DNA of 6,498 nt from positions 1-6,498 of the forward strand of contig CAYMPL010000084.1 of the NCBI GenBank assembly GCA_964392415.1, written 5' to 3'. Origin of the DNA: CAYJMQ01 sp964392415 (GTDB lineage: Bacteria > Bdellovibrionota > JACOXK01 > 2-02-FULL-40-11). The first letter of the stretch is position 1, and every line of letters begins with the position of its first letter. Positions 1 through 6,458 of the stretch are shown piece by piece. The notes beneath the pieces are model-generated. The model did no database searches. It had not been told where the DNA came from and was given only the letters and a program-made list of their open reading frames with translations. The position numbers and the translations under genes were made by a program.

Positions 1-1468
1 CGCCTGCAATAATACCCCCCCCCAAAGAAATTAAGAGCGCCCAAAACGACTCCCCCAGCCATTCGTAGAGTTCGTAATAACTCATATAGGAAACGACAGA
101 GAGGAGAAGTGTAAGAGATGCAGAGCGATGGAGGGTATAGAGGACCGGCTTTAAATCGAATTCTTTCACTTCTCTTTTCATGAGATACGATAGCGCAAAA
201 AAATTACAGATCGAAACAAACGATGTGGCAAAACAGATTCCGCCCACACCGAGCGGCTTCAGAAGAAGCCAGCAGAGAAGAATATTTACGCCGATATTGA
301 TGACCGATGTATAGAGGGGAATCCATGTTTTTTTAAGACTATAGAACCCACGGTTTAAAAGGGTATTGGCGCTGACAAAAGACATGCCGATCGCATAGAA
401 AAGGAGCGCCCAGGCGACGAGATGGCTGTCTGATTCTGTAAACTGTCCGCGCTCAAAACAGAGTTTTGCGATAGGGAATGAGAGCGCCATGAACCATCCT
501 GTGAAGGGGAGCGTTACAAAAAAGATCTGGCGAAGCCCTGTCTGGATGACATTTGAAAAACGTTGATGCTCTTCTGTGACGATAAAACCTGAGAGAAGGG
601 GGAAGAGGACGGTTCCTATCGCAATGGCAAACATCCCCTGAGGGAGATGAAAGAGGCGAAATGCGGAATCGATTGCCGCCACCTCGGCGGGTCCCAGAAG
701 CGAGGCAAAAAAATTGCCGACGAGGGCGTTAAAATTAACGACGCCGATAGAGAGGGTAACAGGGATCATGAGCAGACCGATCCGTTTCATGACCGGATCA
801 GAAAGCCCGAGTCTCCAGCTGTATTTCCAGGGGATCTGTGTGAATGGGGAGCCCTGAATCATAAATTGGATGATCGTTGCAGCCAAAAGCCCCCACGCCG
901 CCGCGTAGATCCCGCCGATATGATAGAAAAGGAATACGGCTAAAATATTGACGACGTTCCAAAAAAGAGGGGCAACAGCGGGGGCCCCAAAATATTGCAT
1001 CGAATGCAGAATGCCAACGACAACCCCCCCGAGTCCCAAAATGATGATGATCGGAAAGATAATACGGGAGAGCTGAACCGTATGATCGAAAAGCTCCCGG
1101 TTCTGGGTGAACCCAGGGGTCGTTATTTGAATAATGAATGGCATAAAAATTTCACATAGCAGCACGATCCATATCAAAATCAAAAACACGACATTTATCA
1201 TCTGTGAGCCGACTCTCCACGCCTCCTCTTTGTCCTTTTTCATCAGAAGTTCTGTGAAAACGGGGATGAAGGCGGCGCTGATCGCGGCATCTGCGATCAG
1301 GAGTCGAATCAAATTCGGGATTTTAAAGGCGACGGTAAAGGCGCCGCGCATCGGTGTCAGCCCAAAGAAATAGGCGAGCTGTACTTCTCTCAAAAATCCT
1401 AAGAGACGTGAGCCGAAGGTTGCGACCATAATCCAGAAGGCAGTGCGGATAAGGAGCTGTTTTTTCAT
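1..1468 (-). CDS. murJ: MurJ (MviN) lipid II flippase, C-terminus cut by window edge
   Basis: This is an inner-membrane flippase of the MOP exporter superfamily that moves lipid II to the periplasmic face for peptidoglycan synthesis. The minus strand is open for 489 codons from the ATG to the window edge, so only the last few dozen residues are missing if it has the usual length of about 510-530. The translation is strongly hydrophobic with many membrane helices. It begins MKKQLLIRTAFWIM, then has FGSRLLGFLRE (residues 18-28), VAFKIPNLIR (46-55) and FRLFHLPQGMFAIAIGT (270-286), all MurJ family signatures. By hand alignment the E. coli arginines R18, R24, R52 and R270 are kept (R21, R27, R55, R271), but the D39 position is Gly42, E57 is Asp60 and E273 is His274. 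The start matches the E. coli N-terminus in length. No good Shine-Dalgarno is visible; a palindromic repeat lies immediately before the ATG. It is divergent from ychF. Confidence 0.95.
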   Translation of the reverse strand, partial: MKKQLLIRTAFWIMVATFGSRLLGFLREVQLAYFFGLTPMRGAFTVAFKIPNLIRLLIADAAISAAFIPVFTELLMKKDKEEAWRVGSQMINVVFLILIWIVLLCEIFMPFIIQITTPGFTQNRELFDHTVQLSRIIFPIIIILGLGGVVVGILHSMQYFGAPAVAPLFWNVVNILAVFLFYHIGGIYAAAWGLLAATIIQFMIQGSPFTQIPWKYSWRLGLSDPVMKRIGLLMIPVTLSIGVVNFNALVGNFFASLLGPAEVAAIDSAFRLFHLPQGMFAIAIGTVLFPLLSGFIVTEEHQRFSNVIQTGLRQIFFVTLPFTGWFMALSFPIAKLCFERGQFTESDSHLVAWALLFYAIGMSFVSANTLLNRGFYSLKKTWIPLYTSVINIGVNILLCWLLLKPLGVGGICFATSFVSICNFFALSYLMKREVKEFDLKPVLYTLHRSASLTLLLSVVSYMSYYELYEWLGESFWALLISLGGGIIAG

Positions 1469-1497
1469 ACGGCGCGCCCATTTCCTTTGGAAATGGG
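1464..1497 (-). repeat. 34-nt palindromic repeat, copy A, at the murJ start codon
   Basis: Read on the minus strand, the arm CCCATTTCC, loop AAA and arm GGAAATGGG form a perfect 9-bp stem. CGCGCCGTATGAA follows, whose ATG is the murJ start. Copy B before thyX is identical except for one base (C versus A before GTATGAA). The 3' arm carries the only purine-rich stretch near the start, so the hairpin could mask it. There is no U-tract, so it is not a typical intrinsic terminator. It could be a dispersed REP-like element, a protein operator or a translational control hairpin. Confidence 0.8.
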
Positions 1498-1561
1498 CTT
1501 GCCATGAGCATACATAAATCGATCGTTGATTTCAGCACTTTTATAAGATAGCGATAAGAAA
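1469..1561. promoter_or_regulatory. Divergent murJ/ychF intergenic region
   Basis: This 93-nt region separates two divergent genes and so should hold promoters for both. It contains most of repeat copy A at the murJ side and an AT-rich stretch (TTTATAAGATA) just before ychF. I could not find a pair of -35 and -10 boxes with proper spacing on either strand. ychF has no strong Shine-Dalgarno; only GATAAGAAA precedes its ATG. Promoter activity is inferred from gene orientation, not from a motif. Confidence 0.45.
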
Positions 1562-2665
1562 ATGGGACTTAAATGCGGCATTGTAGGACTCCCCAATGTG
1601 GGCAAATCGACCATTTTTAATGCGCTGACAGCGGCCGGGGCGAATGTTCAAAACTATCCTTTCTGTACGATTGATCCCAATGTCGGTATGGTTCCTGTTC
1701 CAGATCCGCGCCTTCATCACATTTCAGAATTGATCAAGCCTGAGAAAATAACGCCAACGATTTTAGAAGTGGTTGATATTGCCGGACTTGTGAAAGGGGC
1801 GAGTCAGGGGGCGGGGCTTGGGAATAAGTTTCTAAGCCATATTCGTGAAGTAGACGCCATCATCCATGTGGTGCGATGTTTTGAAGACTCGAATGTGGTT
1901 CATGTTGCCCCAGATGGAGAATGTGTCGATCCGATTCGTGACATTGAAGTGATCGAAACGGAGCTTGCCCTTTCAGATTTGGAAACAGTCGAAAAAAGGG
2001 GGCGAAGAAATGAAAGGCTGATCAAAGGGGAGGATAAGGGGGCTAAAGAAGAACAAGAGGTCGTGGCGCGGGTCAAACAAGGACTGGAAGCGGGAAAGGC
2101 GGCAAGGGACATTGGGCTAAGCGAAGAGCAAAAAAATAAAATCCGCGAACTTTTTCTTTTAACGCTAAAACCGGTTCTCTATATCGCGAATGTTTCTGAG
2201 GATGATCTTAAAGGGAGCCATCCAAAGGTGGGACCATTGCGGGAGTTTGCCAAAAAGCAGGGGGAGACGGTCGTTCCATTGTGCGGCAAAATTGAAGCTG
2301 AGATTTCCGTTCTTTCTTTGGAAGAACGGCAGGAATTTCTCAAAGATCTCGGCATTGAAGAACCGGGACTCGATCATTTGGTCCGGGAGGCTTACCAGCT
2401 TTTAAAATTAATCACCTTTTTTACTGCCGGGAAAAAAGAAGTTCGCGCCTGGACAATTCCCTATGGCACGAAAGCCCCTCAAGCGGCGGGGACGATCCAT
2501 TCTGATTTTGAAAAGGGCTTTATTCGCGCCGAAGCCTATCATTATCATGATCTGATGCGGTATAAGACGGAGGCGGAAGTGAAAGCAAAAGGGTTGATGC
2601 GCCTCGAAGGAAAAGATTACGTGGTGAAAGATGGAGATATTTTATTTTTTAGGTTTAATGTGTAG
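1562..2665 (+). CDS. ychF: YchF/EngD, Obg-family ribosome-associated ATPase
   Basis: This is a universally conserved P-loop NTPase of the Obg/HAS-GTPase group. Family members prefer ATP to GTP, bind ribosomes and are linked to translation fidelity and the oxidative stress response. The 367-residue length matches the family (E. coli 363). The P-loop GLPNVGKST is at residues 9-17, the G3 element VDIAGLVKGAS at 71-81 and the base-recognition element NVSE at 210-213, which fits the NxxE form typical of ATP-preferring YchF. His114 is in the same position as the catalytic His114 of E. coli. Residues about 130-190 are the charged helical coiled-coil insertion, and residues about 283-367 are the TGS domain, ending GDILFFRFNV. 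The start gives the canonical N-terminus MGLKCGIVGLPNVGKS. Several stop codons follow in a row (TAG TAG TAA). In many bacteria ychF sits by pth, but here it lies between murJ and thyX. Confidence 0.98.
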   Translation: MGLKCGIVGLPNVGKSTIFNALTAAGANVQNYPFCTIDPNVGMVPVPDPRLHHISELIKPEKITPTILEVVDIAGLVKGASQGAGLGNKFLSHIREVDAIIHVVRCFEDSNVVHVAPDGECVDPIRDIEVIETELALSDLETVEKRGRRNERLIKGEDKGAKEEQEVVARVKQGLEAGKAARDIGLSEEQKNKIRELFLLTLKPVLYIANVSEDDLKGSHPKVGPLREFAKKQGETVVPLCGKIEAEISVLSLEERQEFLKDLGIEEPGLDHLVREAYQLLKLITFFTAGKKEVRAWTIPYGTKAPQAAGTIHSDFEKGFIRAEAYHYHDLMRYKTEAEVKAKGLMRLEGKDYVVKDGDILFFRFNV

Positions 2666-2672
2666 TAGTAAT

Positions 2673-2706
2673 CCCATTTCCAAAGGAAATGGGCGCGCAG
2701 TATGAA
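2673..2706 (+). repeat. 34-nt palindromic repeat, copy B, before thyX
   Basis: This is the second copy of the element at the murJ start, in the same orientation relative to its downstream gene. It has the same arms (CCCATTTCC and GGAAATGGG), the same AAA loop, then CGCGCAGTATGAA. Its ATG lies 42 nt upstream of and in frame with the likely thyX start, with no stop between. The hairpin begins 7 nt after the ychF stop codon. It might weakly end ychF transcription, but no T-run follows. Confidence 0.8.
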
Positions 2707-2711
2707 TACAA

Positions 2712-2729
2712 GACAAGCTACTGCTTGTC
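2712..2729 (+). repeat. Second hairpin in the thyX leader
   Basis: GACAAGC, loop TACT and GCTTGTC form a perfect 7-bp stem with a 4-nt loop, 5 nt after repeat copy B. An AT-rich stretch and the likely thyX ATG follow. It is absent from the murJ leader, so it is a separate unit from the 34-nt repeat. If the upstream ATG were used, it would be translated as QATACR within a 14-residue extension. It may be another small palindromic repeat or a leader structure affecting thyX translation. Confidence 0.55.
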
Positions 2730-2743
2730 GACCTTATTTATTT

Positions 2744-4330
2744 ATGAATTTTTTTGACTCGACTCTTCCGGAAATTCAACTGGTCGGCGCTGTTCAAACC
2801 CCCTACAATCTCTCTATCGCCACCGCCCGAACCTGCTACTCCTCGCAGGGGATTATTACTCCTCAGGAGGTCTCCAAAGACGAAAAATCCCGTCTCTTGA
2901 GAGACAAAATCGCCGTATCGACCCGAGAAGCGGGGCATCTCACCACACGCCAGCATGCCCATTTTGTTTTTGCGTTGAGCCGGATATCACGAAGTTTTAT
3001 TTGGGAATTTCTGCACAGCCATCCCTTTTACAATTCGGAGCAGGTGTCGCAGAGATATGTGAAAGTGAGGGGGGGGAATTTCACAATCCCTAAGTTCGAC
3101 CCAAAAGATAAACATATTTATGAACAGACACTGGGGCTTCAAATGGAAGCATATGAGAAATTGATCCGTCTTTTACTGCCAGCGGTTTCTTCTGAATATT
3201 ACCGGATTTTTCCAAATAGAAATAAAGAAGATCGATGGCAAAAGGTTATTCAAAAAAAGGCTTATGAAATCGCGCGTTATGTATTACCCATAGCAACGCA
3301 TGCCTATCTCTATCATACGGTGAGCGCGCTGACGCTTTTAAGATATTGGCGGGCGGCTCAAAGAGAAGATGCCTCAGAAGAATTGAAATATGTGGTGGGG
3401 AGAATGGTGGAGGAGGTATTAAAGATAGATCCGGATTTTGAGAAAGAATTGAGTCATTCTGAGCGAAGCGAAGAATCTCAGCGAACACTACAACGGGATC
3501 CTTCGCCTTCGGCTCAGGATGACAGATCTCAGAATGATCATGCCAAAGAATTCGCCCAGACCTTCGATTCCGAACTCCGCTCGGGCGGGGTCAAATTCTC
3601 CCGCCTTATCGATTATCCCAAAAATACGGAGCAGACCTTAGCCCGCGCTGTTCGATCTGTTTTTGCAAAAAATCATTACGAACTTTCAGATGAGGAAGCG
3701 ATCGATCTTGTCTTAAACCCCGCCTTAAACCGCTCACTGGGCGATACCTTGAATATGATGACCCTTTCCGATTTAAGCCGGGCGCTCTGTCATGTTCACT
3801 TTACGTTTCAAAAAAAACTGAGTCATACCGCCGACTCTCAGAACCAGCGCCATCGGATGACGCCCGCCTCAAGGCCCAAGCTTGAATTTCATTATTTTGG
3901 CGAGCCGGATGTGGTCTATCCGAAGCTTATCCTTCATGTCGCTCAAGCTAAAAAATTATTCGATGACGTGGTCGAGCAGACTGTTTACTCTGTGAATGAC
4001 CTTTTGAAGAAAGGGAATTCTTTTGAAAAGGTTCACTATCTCCTTCCCAACGCCTGGGCGGTTCGTTTTGAAGAATCGGGGGATCTCATGAACTGGCATC
4101 ACAAGTGGAAATTGCGAACCTGTTACAACGCGCAGGAAGAGATTTTTTATGCATCGGTCGAGGAGCTTTTACAAGTCGAAAAAGAATTTCCTCTCCTTGC
4201 CCGGCATATCAAAGCCCCATGCTATCTCAGAAAAGAGGCCGGAATCACCCCCTATTGTCCGGAGGGGGATCGCTACTGCGGCGTTCCCGTCTGGAAGTTC
4301 CCGCTCGAACAATATGAGAGGCTTATCTAG
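2744..4330 (+). CDS. thyX: Long two-domain flavin-dependent thymidylate synthase (ThyX)
   Basis: ThyX methylates dUMP to dTMP using methylene-tetrahydrofolate, FAD and NAD(P)H, in place of ThyA. The start chosen gives 528 residues, about twice a classical ThyX (about 220-250). Residues about 10-235 look like one ThyX-like half, with FALSRISRSF, SEQVSQRY (98-105) and ARYVLP (177-182). The RHR position of this half reads HSH (91-93). Residues about 280-528 look like a second half, with RLIDYPKNTEQTLARAVRS at its start, DLSRALCH, SQNQRHR (375-381), LLPNAW (433-438) and LRTCYNAQEEI (457-467), the last matching the dUMP-binding helix. The C-terminus has PCY, YCPEGDRYCG and three Cys (493, 505, 512). 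Residues about 237-266 come from an inserted palindromic repeat. An in-frame ATG at 2702 would add 14 residues, but these come from repeat DNA and do not look conserved. Neither start has a clear Shine-Dalgarno. I recall long ThyX proteins of similar size in chlamydiae. Family assignment is firm; catalytic activity is inferred. Confidence 0.88.
   Translation: MNFFDSTLPEIQLVGAVQTPYNLSIATARTCYSSQGIITPQEVSKDEKSRLLRDKIAVSTREAGHLTTRQHAHFVFALSRISRSFIWEFLHSHPFYNSEQVSQRYVKVRGGNFTIPKFDPKDKHIYEQTLGLQMEAYEKLIRLLLPAVSSEYYRIFPNRNKEDRWQKVIQKKAYEIARYVLPIATHAYLYHTVSALTLLRYWRAAQREDASEELKYVVGRMVEEVLKIDPDFEKELSHSERSEESQRTLQRDPSPSAQDDRSQNDHAKEFAQTFDSELRSGGVKFSRLIDYPKNTEQTLARAVRSVFAKNHYELSDEEAIDLVLNPALNRSLGDTLNMMTLSDLSRALCHVHFTFQKKLSHTADSQNQRHRMTPASRPKLEFHYFGEPDVVYPKLILHVAQAKKLFDDVVEQTVYSVNDLLKKGNSFEKVHYLLPNAWAVRFEESGDLMNWHHKWKLRTCYNAQEEIFYASVEELLQVEKEFPLLARHIKAPCYLRKEAGITPYCPEGDRYCGVPVWKFPLEQYERLI
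3453..3538 (+). repeat. Palindromic repeat inserted in frame within thyX
   Basis: The left arm (3453-3479, starting GTCATTCTGAGCGAAGCG) pairs with the right arm (3495-3523, ending GGCTCAGGATGAC), giving a long imperfect stem around a 15-nt loop. A further fragment, CTCAGAATGAT (3528-3538), is complementary to the first 11 bases of the left arm at 10 of 11 positions, so a piece of a second arm may be present. This type of repeat, with a GTCATTCTGAGCGAAGCG core, is familiar as a dispersed element in many bacterial genomes. Here it is read through without a stop and encodes SHSERSEESQ followed by a polar segment. It sits in the linker between the ThyX halves, where an insertion could be tolerated. 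Confidence 0.85.
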
Positions 4331-4339
4331 ATAAAATCT

Positions 4340-4356
4340 TGTCATTCAAAATGACA
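4340..4356. terminator. Small hairpin at the convergent thyX / secreted-protein junction
   Basis: TGTCAT, loop TCAAA and ATGACA form a 6-bp stem that overlaps the stop codon of the minus-strand gene and lies 9 nt after the thyX stop. On the minus strand the stem is followed by AAGATTTTAT, and on the plus strand by TATTAAA, so the T-runs are weak. Its place between convergent genes suggests a bidirectional terminator, but the stem is short and AT-rich. Confidence 0.35.
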
Positions 4357-5673
4357 TATTAAACCGACACCCGGCACCCGATCGGGTGCAACCCTAAAGC
4401 CACCCGCTCCGGGATCCCGAAGGATAAATATAATGATCCGTTTCGTTCCTGAAATTCTTCCTAAATCGGTTGGAATCTGAAGCTCGACCCTATCCCGGGA
4501 AACCGATGTAAGAACGATTTCCACGATCTTCCCACCCGCGTCACGAAGAACGTTGCCCGAAAGATCCCGCGGGAATATTGACTGTCTTTGGGGTGGCGAG
4601 GGTCTTCTGCTCTGACCCTGCAAAACTTGGCTGCCCGTCGCGTCTAAAAACTTAAGGTCAACCGTATCGATAGCCGTCGTTGTGATGCCAATGGCATCGG
4701 GGGTCGTATCATCGATCGCGACATCCGTAAGCAAGGAAAAACCCGATCCGATCATTGAAGGTAAAACCAATTCTATCGTGCATGACCGGCTCGTCAGATT
4801 GATGCTGCTCGGCAAGGACGGAGCGCCGCCTGTCGGCACGCTTCCCGCGCCGCCCCCTGTGCCTATGTCCTCTTCTGTCGGCTCCGGAGGAAGTGTTGGA
4901 GTAATTTGTGTCGGTGGCGTTTCCTGTATTTGATCGGTAGGGCCTGGAGCTGGAGTTTCGGAAACATCTGAGATAGCTTCAGGACAGCAGCATTTGGCAA
5001 AACCGAACACCTTTAATTTCAAATGGATCGACGTTTCGATGCCCCCTGCCTCATATCCCTGAATATGATCGATCGTCCCCCGAACCGTTTGTCTGAAGCA
5101 GACATTTTTTCCCTCTTTTTCAGGTCCCTCTGGCGTTTCAAATTCAAGGAGACGCAAAATCTGGGAAAGCATATTCCCGGCAGTTGTTTCTCGACGCCGC
5201 GCTCCCGCGCTGTTGGCGTCCGTTTCGTTCTTCATCAATGTCTCAAATACTATGTCTGCCTTTATGGCATTGGGAGGGATATTAACAGGAATTTCAACGA
5301 TCCGCTGCGGATCATCAAACGATTTCCGGCTGTCTTCTGTCACTTGAGATATGTCGATATCTAAAACTGAAATATCGAATAAAAAGAAACAGTCATCTTC
5401 AAGTTCAATTTTTCCAGTCAGTTTTGGGGGGAGACTCGCCTTCTTTTCTTCAAAAGCTCCAAATCCGGAAAGCATCTCACGCATCTGCCGGCCGCGGCGT
5501 ATGTTAAACGCGTCATCTGAAATATCGAGCGCCCCCGTGTCAATATTCCCTGCCGGCGTTCTCGGAAAGCTGTTTAACACATCTTCCGGCTTACACTCCT
5601 TGCCATTCGCCGCCCCAACCCAAAGAAGGGAATTAAGAAGCAGGAGGCTTAAAAGAACGATCGAGTATTTCAC
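4342..5673 (-). CDS. Sec-exported protein of unknown function with Pro/Thr/Gly linker
   Basis: I do not recognise this 443-residue protein. It starts with GTG, supported by an AGGAGA site 8 nt upstream. Residues 1 to about 23 form a Sec signal peptide: MKYSIVLL, a leucine-rich core, then WVGAANG with an AxA-like cleavage region. No other membrane segment is seen. The mature protein has an N-terminal region (about 25-230) ending in three adjacent cysteines (228-230). A low-complexity linker rich in Pro, Thr and Gly follows (about 231-292). The C-terminal region (about 293-443) is rich in beta-prone segments and has only two cysteines, near its ends (298 and 440), which could form a disulfide. 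The mature protein has eight cysteines (27, 95, 192, 228, 229, 230, 298, 440), which fits an oxidising compartment. It follows the lipoprotein gene and overlaps it by 41 nt, so the two are probably co-translated. It could be a periplasmic or surface-anchored protein; no enzymatic motif is visible. Confidence 0.85.
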   Translation of the reverse strand: MKYSIVLLSLLLLNSLLWVGAANGKECKPEDVLNSFPRTPAGNIDTGALDISDDAFNIRRGRQMREMLSGFGAFEEKKASLPPKLTGKIELEDDCFFLFDISVLDIDISQVTEDSRKSFDDPQRIVEIPVNIPPNAIKADIVFETLMKNETDANSAGARRRETTAGNMLSQILRLLEFETPEGPEKEGKNVCFRQTVRGTIDHIQGYEAGGIETSIHLKLKVFGFAKCCCPEAISDVSETPAPGPTDQIQETPPTQITPTLPPEPTEEDIGTGGGAGSVPTGGAPSLPSSINLTSRSCTIELVLPSMIGSGFSLLTDVAIDDTTPDAIGITTTAIDTVDLKFLDATGSQVLQGQSRRPSPPQRQSIFPRDLSGNVLRDAGGKIVEIVLTSVSRDRVELQIPTDLGRISGTKRIIIFILRDPGAGGFRVAPDRVPGVGLICHFE

Positions 5674-6343
5674 GTATAATTTCTCCTAACGTGGGTACGT
5701 TTCGAATATAAACATTTATATCCTTTTCGTTTTCCATTTTTTTCATCTCAAGGAGCGCTTGTTCAATACGGGCTTCATCAATAGACTGCAGAATCGGAAG
5801 ATAGTGATCGATCGCATCAGTCAGATCTTCTTCTGCTTCTTCCCTGGCATCCTCATTTTCAATCTCTTCTTCAATCTCTTCATCGGATACCGCCCCTCCC
5901 CCTGCCAGCTGTGAAGCAAGTGTCGTTCTTGCATCAATAAGGCGTTCCGCAGGATCGATATCTTTTTTCCCCGCTTCAATGCGAACAATACCCTCCAGAT
6001 CGATGTCATCTTCTTTTTCAGTTTCAATCCGGATCCTAAAAACACCGCTGTCGCTCTGAAAAAGTTTAGTCGGTATATCAAACGTGCCATCTTCTTTAAT
6101 GGGGACTTTGGCGACTTCTTTCCCCTCAGCATTTAAAAGAATAACTGTCCCCTCTCCAACCGTCGCTCCCCCAATCCCCGTCGCCAAACCGGAAACGGTC
6201 GTATCGAGCAGAGATTCCGTTACCGCGGGTGCAGGAGTAACGGACGGCGCTCCCGGACCTTTGTCTCCTCCGCAACTCATGATTAATAGAGTGGAAAAAT
6301 AGATGAGAAAATTTTTTAGTTTTAATACTTTAAGAACCTTCAT
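5633..6343 (-). CDS. Lipoprotein of unknown function with acidic helical region
   Basis: The 236-residue product begins with a basic, then hydrophobic signal sequence ending in the lipobox IMSC, with the lipidated cysteine at residue 24. Gly follows the cysteine rather than Asp, so by the E. coli Lol rule it would go to the outer membrane. A short flexible segment rich in Pro, Ala and Thr follows (28-45). Residues about 48-125 look like a small beta-sandwich of the carboxypeptidase-regulatory or Ig-like kind (TVSGLATGIGGATVGEGTV, then EDGTFDIP at 84-91). LIDARTTLASQLAGG (135-149) precedes a very acidic, probably helical stretch (153-175, mostly Glu and Asp) and further predicted helix to the end. 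An AGGAAA site 4 nt before the ATG supports this start. Its 3' end overlaps the secreted-protein gene. It is probably the first gene of this pair, as about 155 nt of non-coding DNA lies upstream. Domain calls are by eye and no specific function can be assigned. Confidence 0.85.
   Translation of the reverse strand: MKVLKVLKLKNFLIYFSTLLIMSCGGDKGPGAPSVTPAPAVTESLLDTTVSGLATGIGGATVGEGTVILLNAEGKEVAKVPIKEDGTFDIPTKLFQSDSGVFRIRIETEKEDDIDLEGIVRIEAGKKDIDPAERLIDARTTLASQLAGGGAVSDEEIEEEIENEDAREEAEEDLTDAIDHYLPILQSIDEARIEQALLEMKKMENEKDINVYIRNVPTLGEIIREILDRSFKPPAS
5682..5687 (-). promoter_or_regulatory. Ribosome binding site for the secreted protein
   Basis: AGGAGA on the minus strand lies 8 nt before the GTG start, inside the coding sequence of the upstream lipoprotein gene. 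It decides the GTG as the start and makes independent re-initiation or translational coupling plausible. Confidence 0.75.
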
Positions 6344-6347
6344 CAGC

Positions 6348-6353
6348 TTTCCT
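6348..6353 (-). promoter_or_regulatory. Ribosome binding site for the lipoprotein
   Basis: AGGAAA on the minus strand lies 4 nt before the ATG and supports the annotated start, which also gives a proper lipoprotein signal sequence. Confidence 0.65.
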
Positions 6354-6458
6354 AAAACGTGCCGAAGTGAACTGATTGCTTTAATTTTTAGTTTATTCAG
6401 ATTTTAAAACAATGCAAGGCCTCAACACTGTTTTAATCTTTCTTTAATATTCAAATCC

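Noticed and set aside
647..943. Plus-strand open frame of 98 codons
   Set aside because: It lies fully within murJ on the opposite strand, where the MurJ translation is continuous and recognisable.
1323..1538. Minus-strand open frame of 71 codons over the murJ start
   Set aside because: It overlaps the 5' part of murJ and the palindromic repeat in another frame; its product is not recognisable and includes translated repeat.
1526..1549. TTGATT and TAAGAT as a ychF promoter
   Set aside because: The gap between the boxes is only 12 nt and the -10 box would leave almost no leader before the ATG.
2673..2693. Hairpin after ychF as an intrinsic terminator
   Set aside because: The stem is good, but no T-run follows, and the same element occurs before murJ at a start codon, so a repeat or regulatory reading fits better.
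3453..3538. CRISPR or insertion-sequence remnant inside thyX
   Set aside because: There is a single inverted repeat with no regularly spaced direct repeats, no transposase coding sequence and no obvious target duplication.
5023..5364. Plus-strand open frame of 113 codons
   Set aside because: It is antisense to the N-terminal region of the secreted protein, with no recognisable domain.
5351..5689. Plus-strand open frame of 112 codons opposite the secreted-protein gene
   Set aside because: It is antisense to the signal-peptide end of a gene with a good ribosome site and signal sequence; the product looks like a shadow, and no ribosome site was evident.
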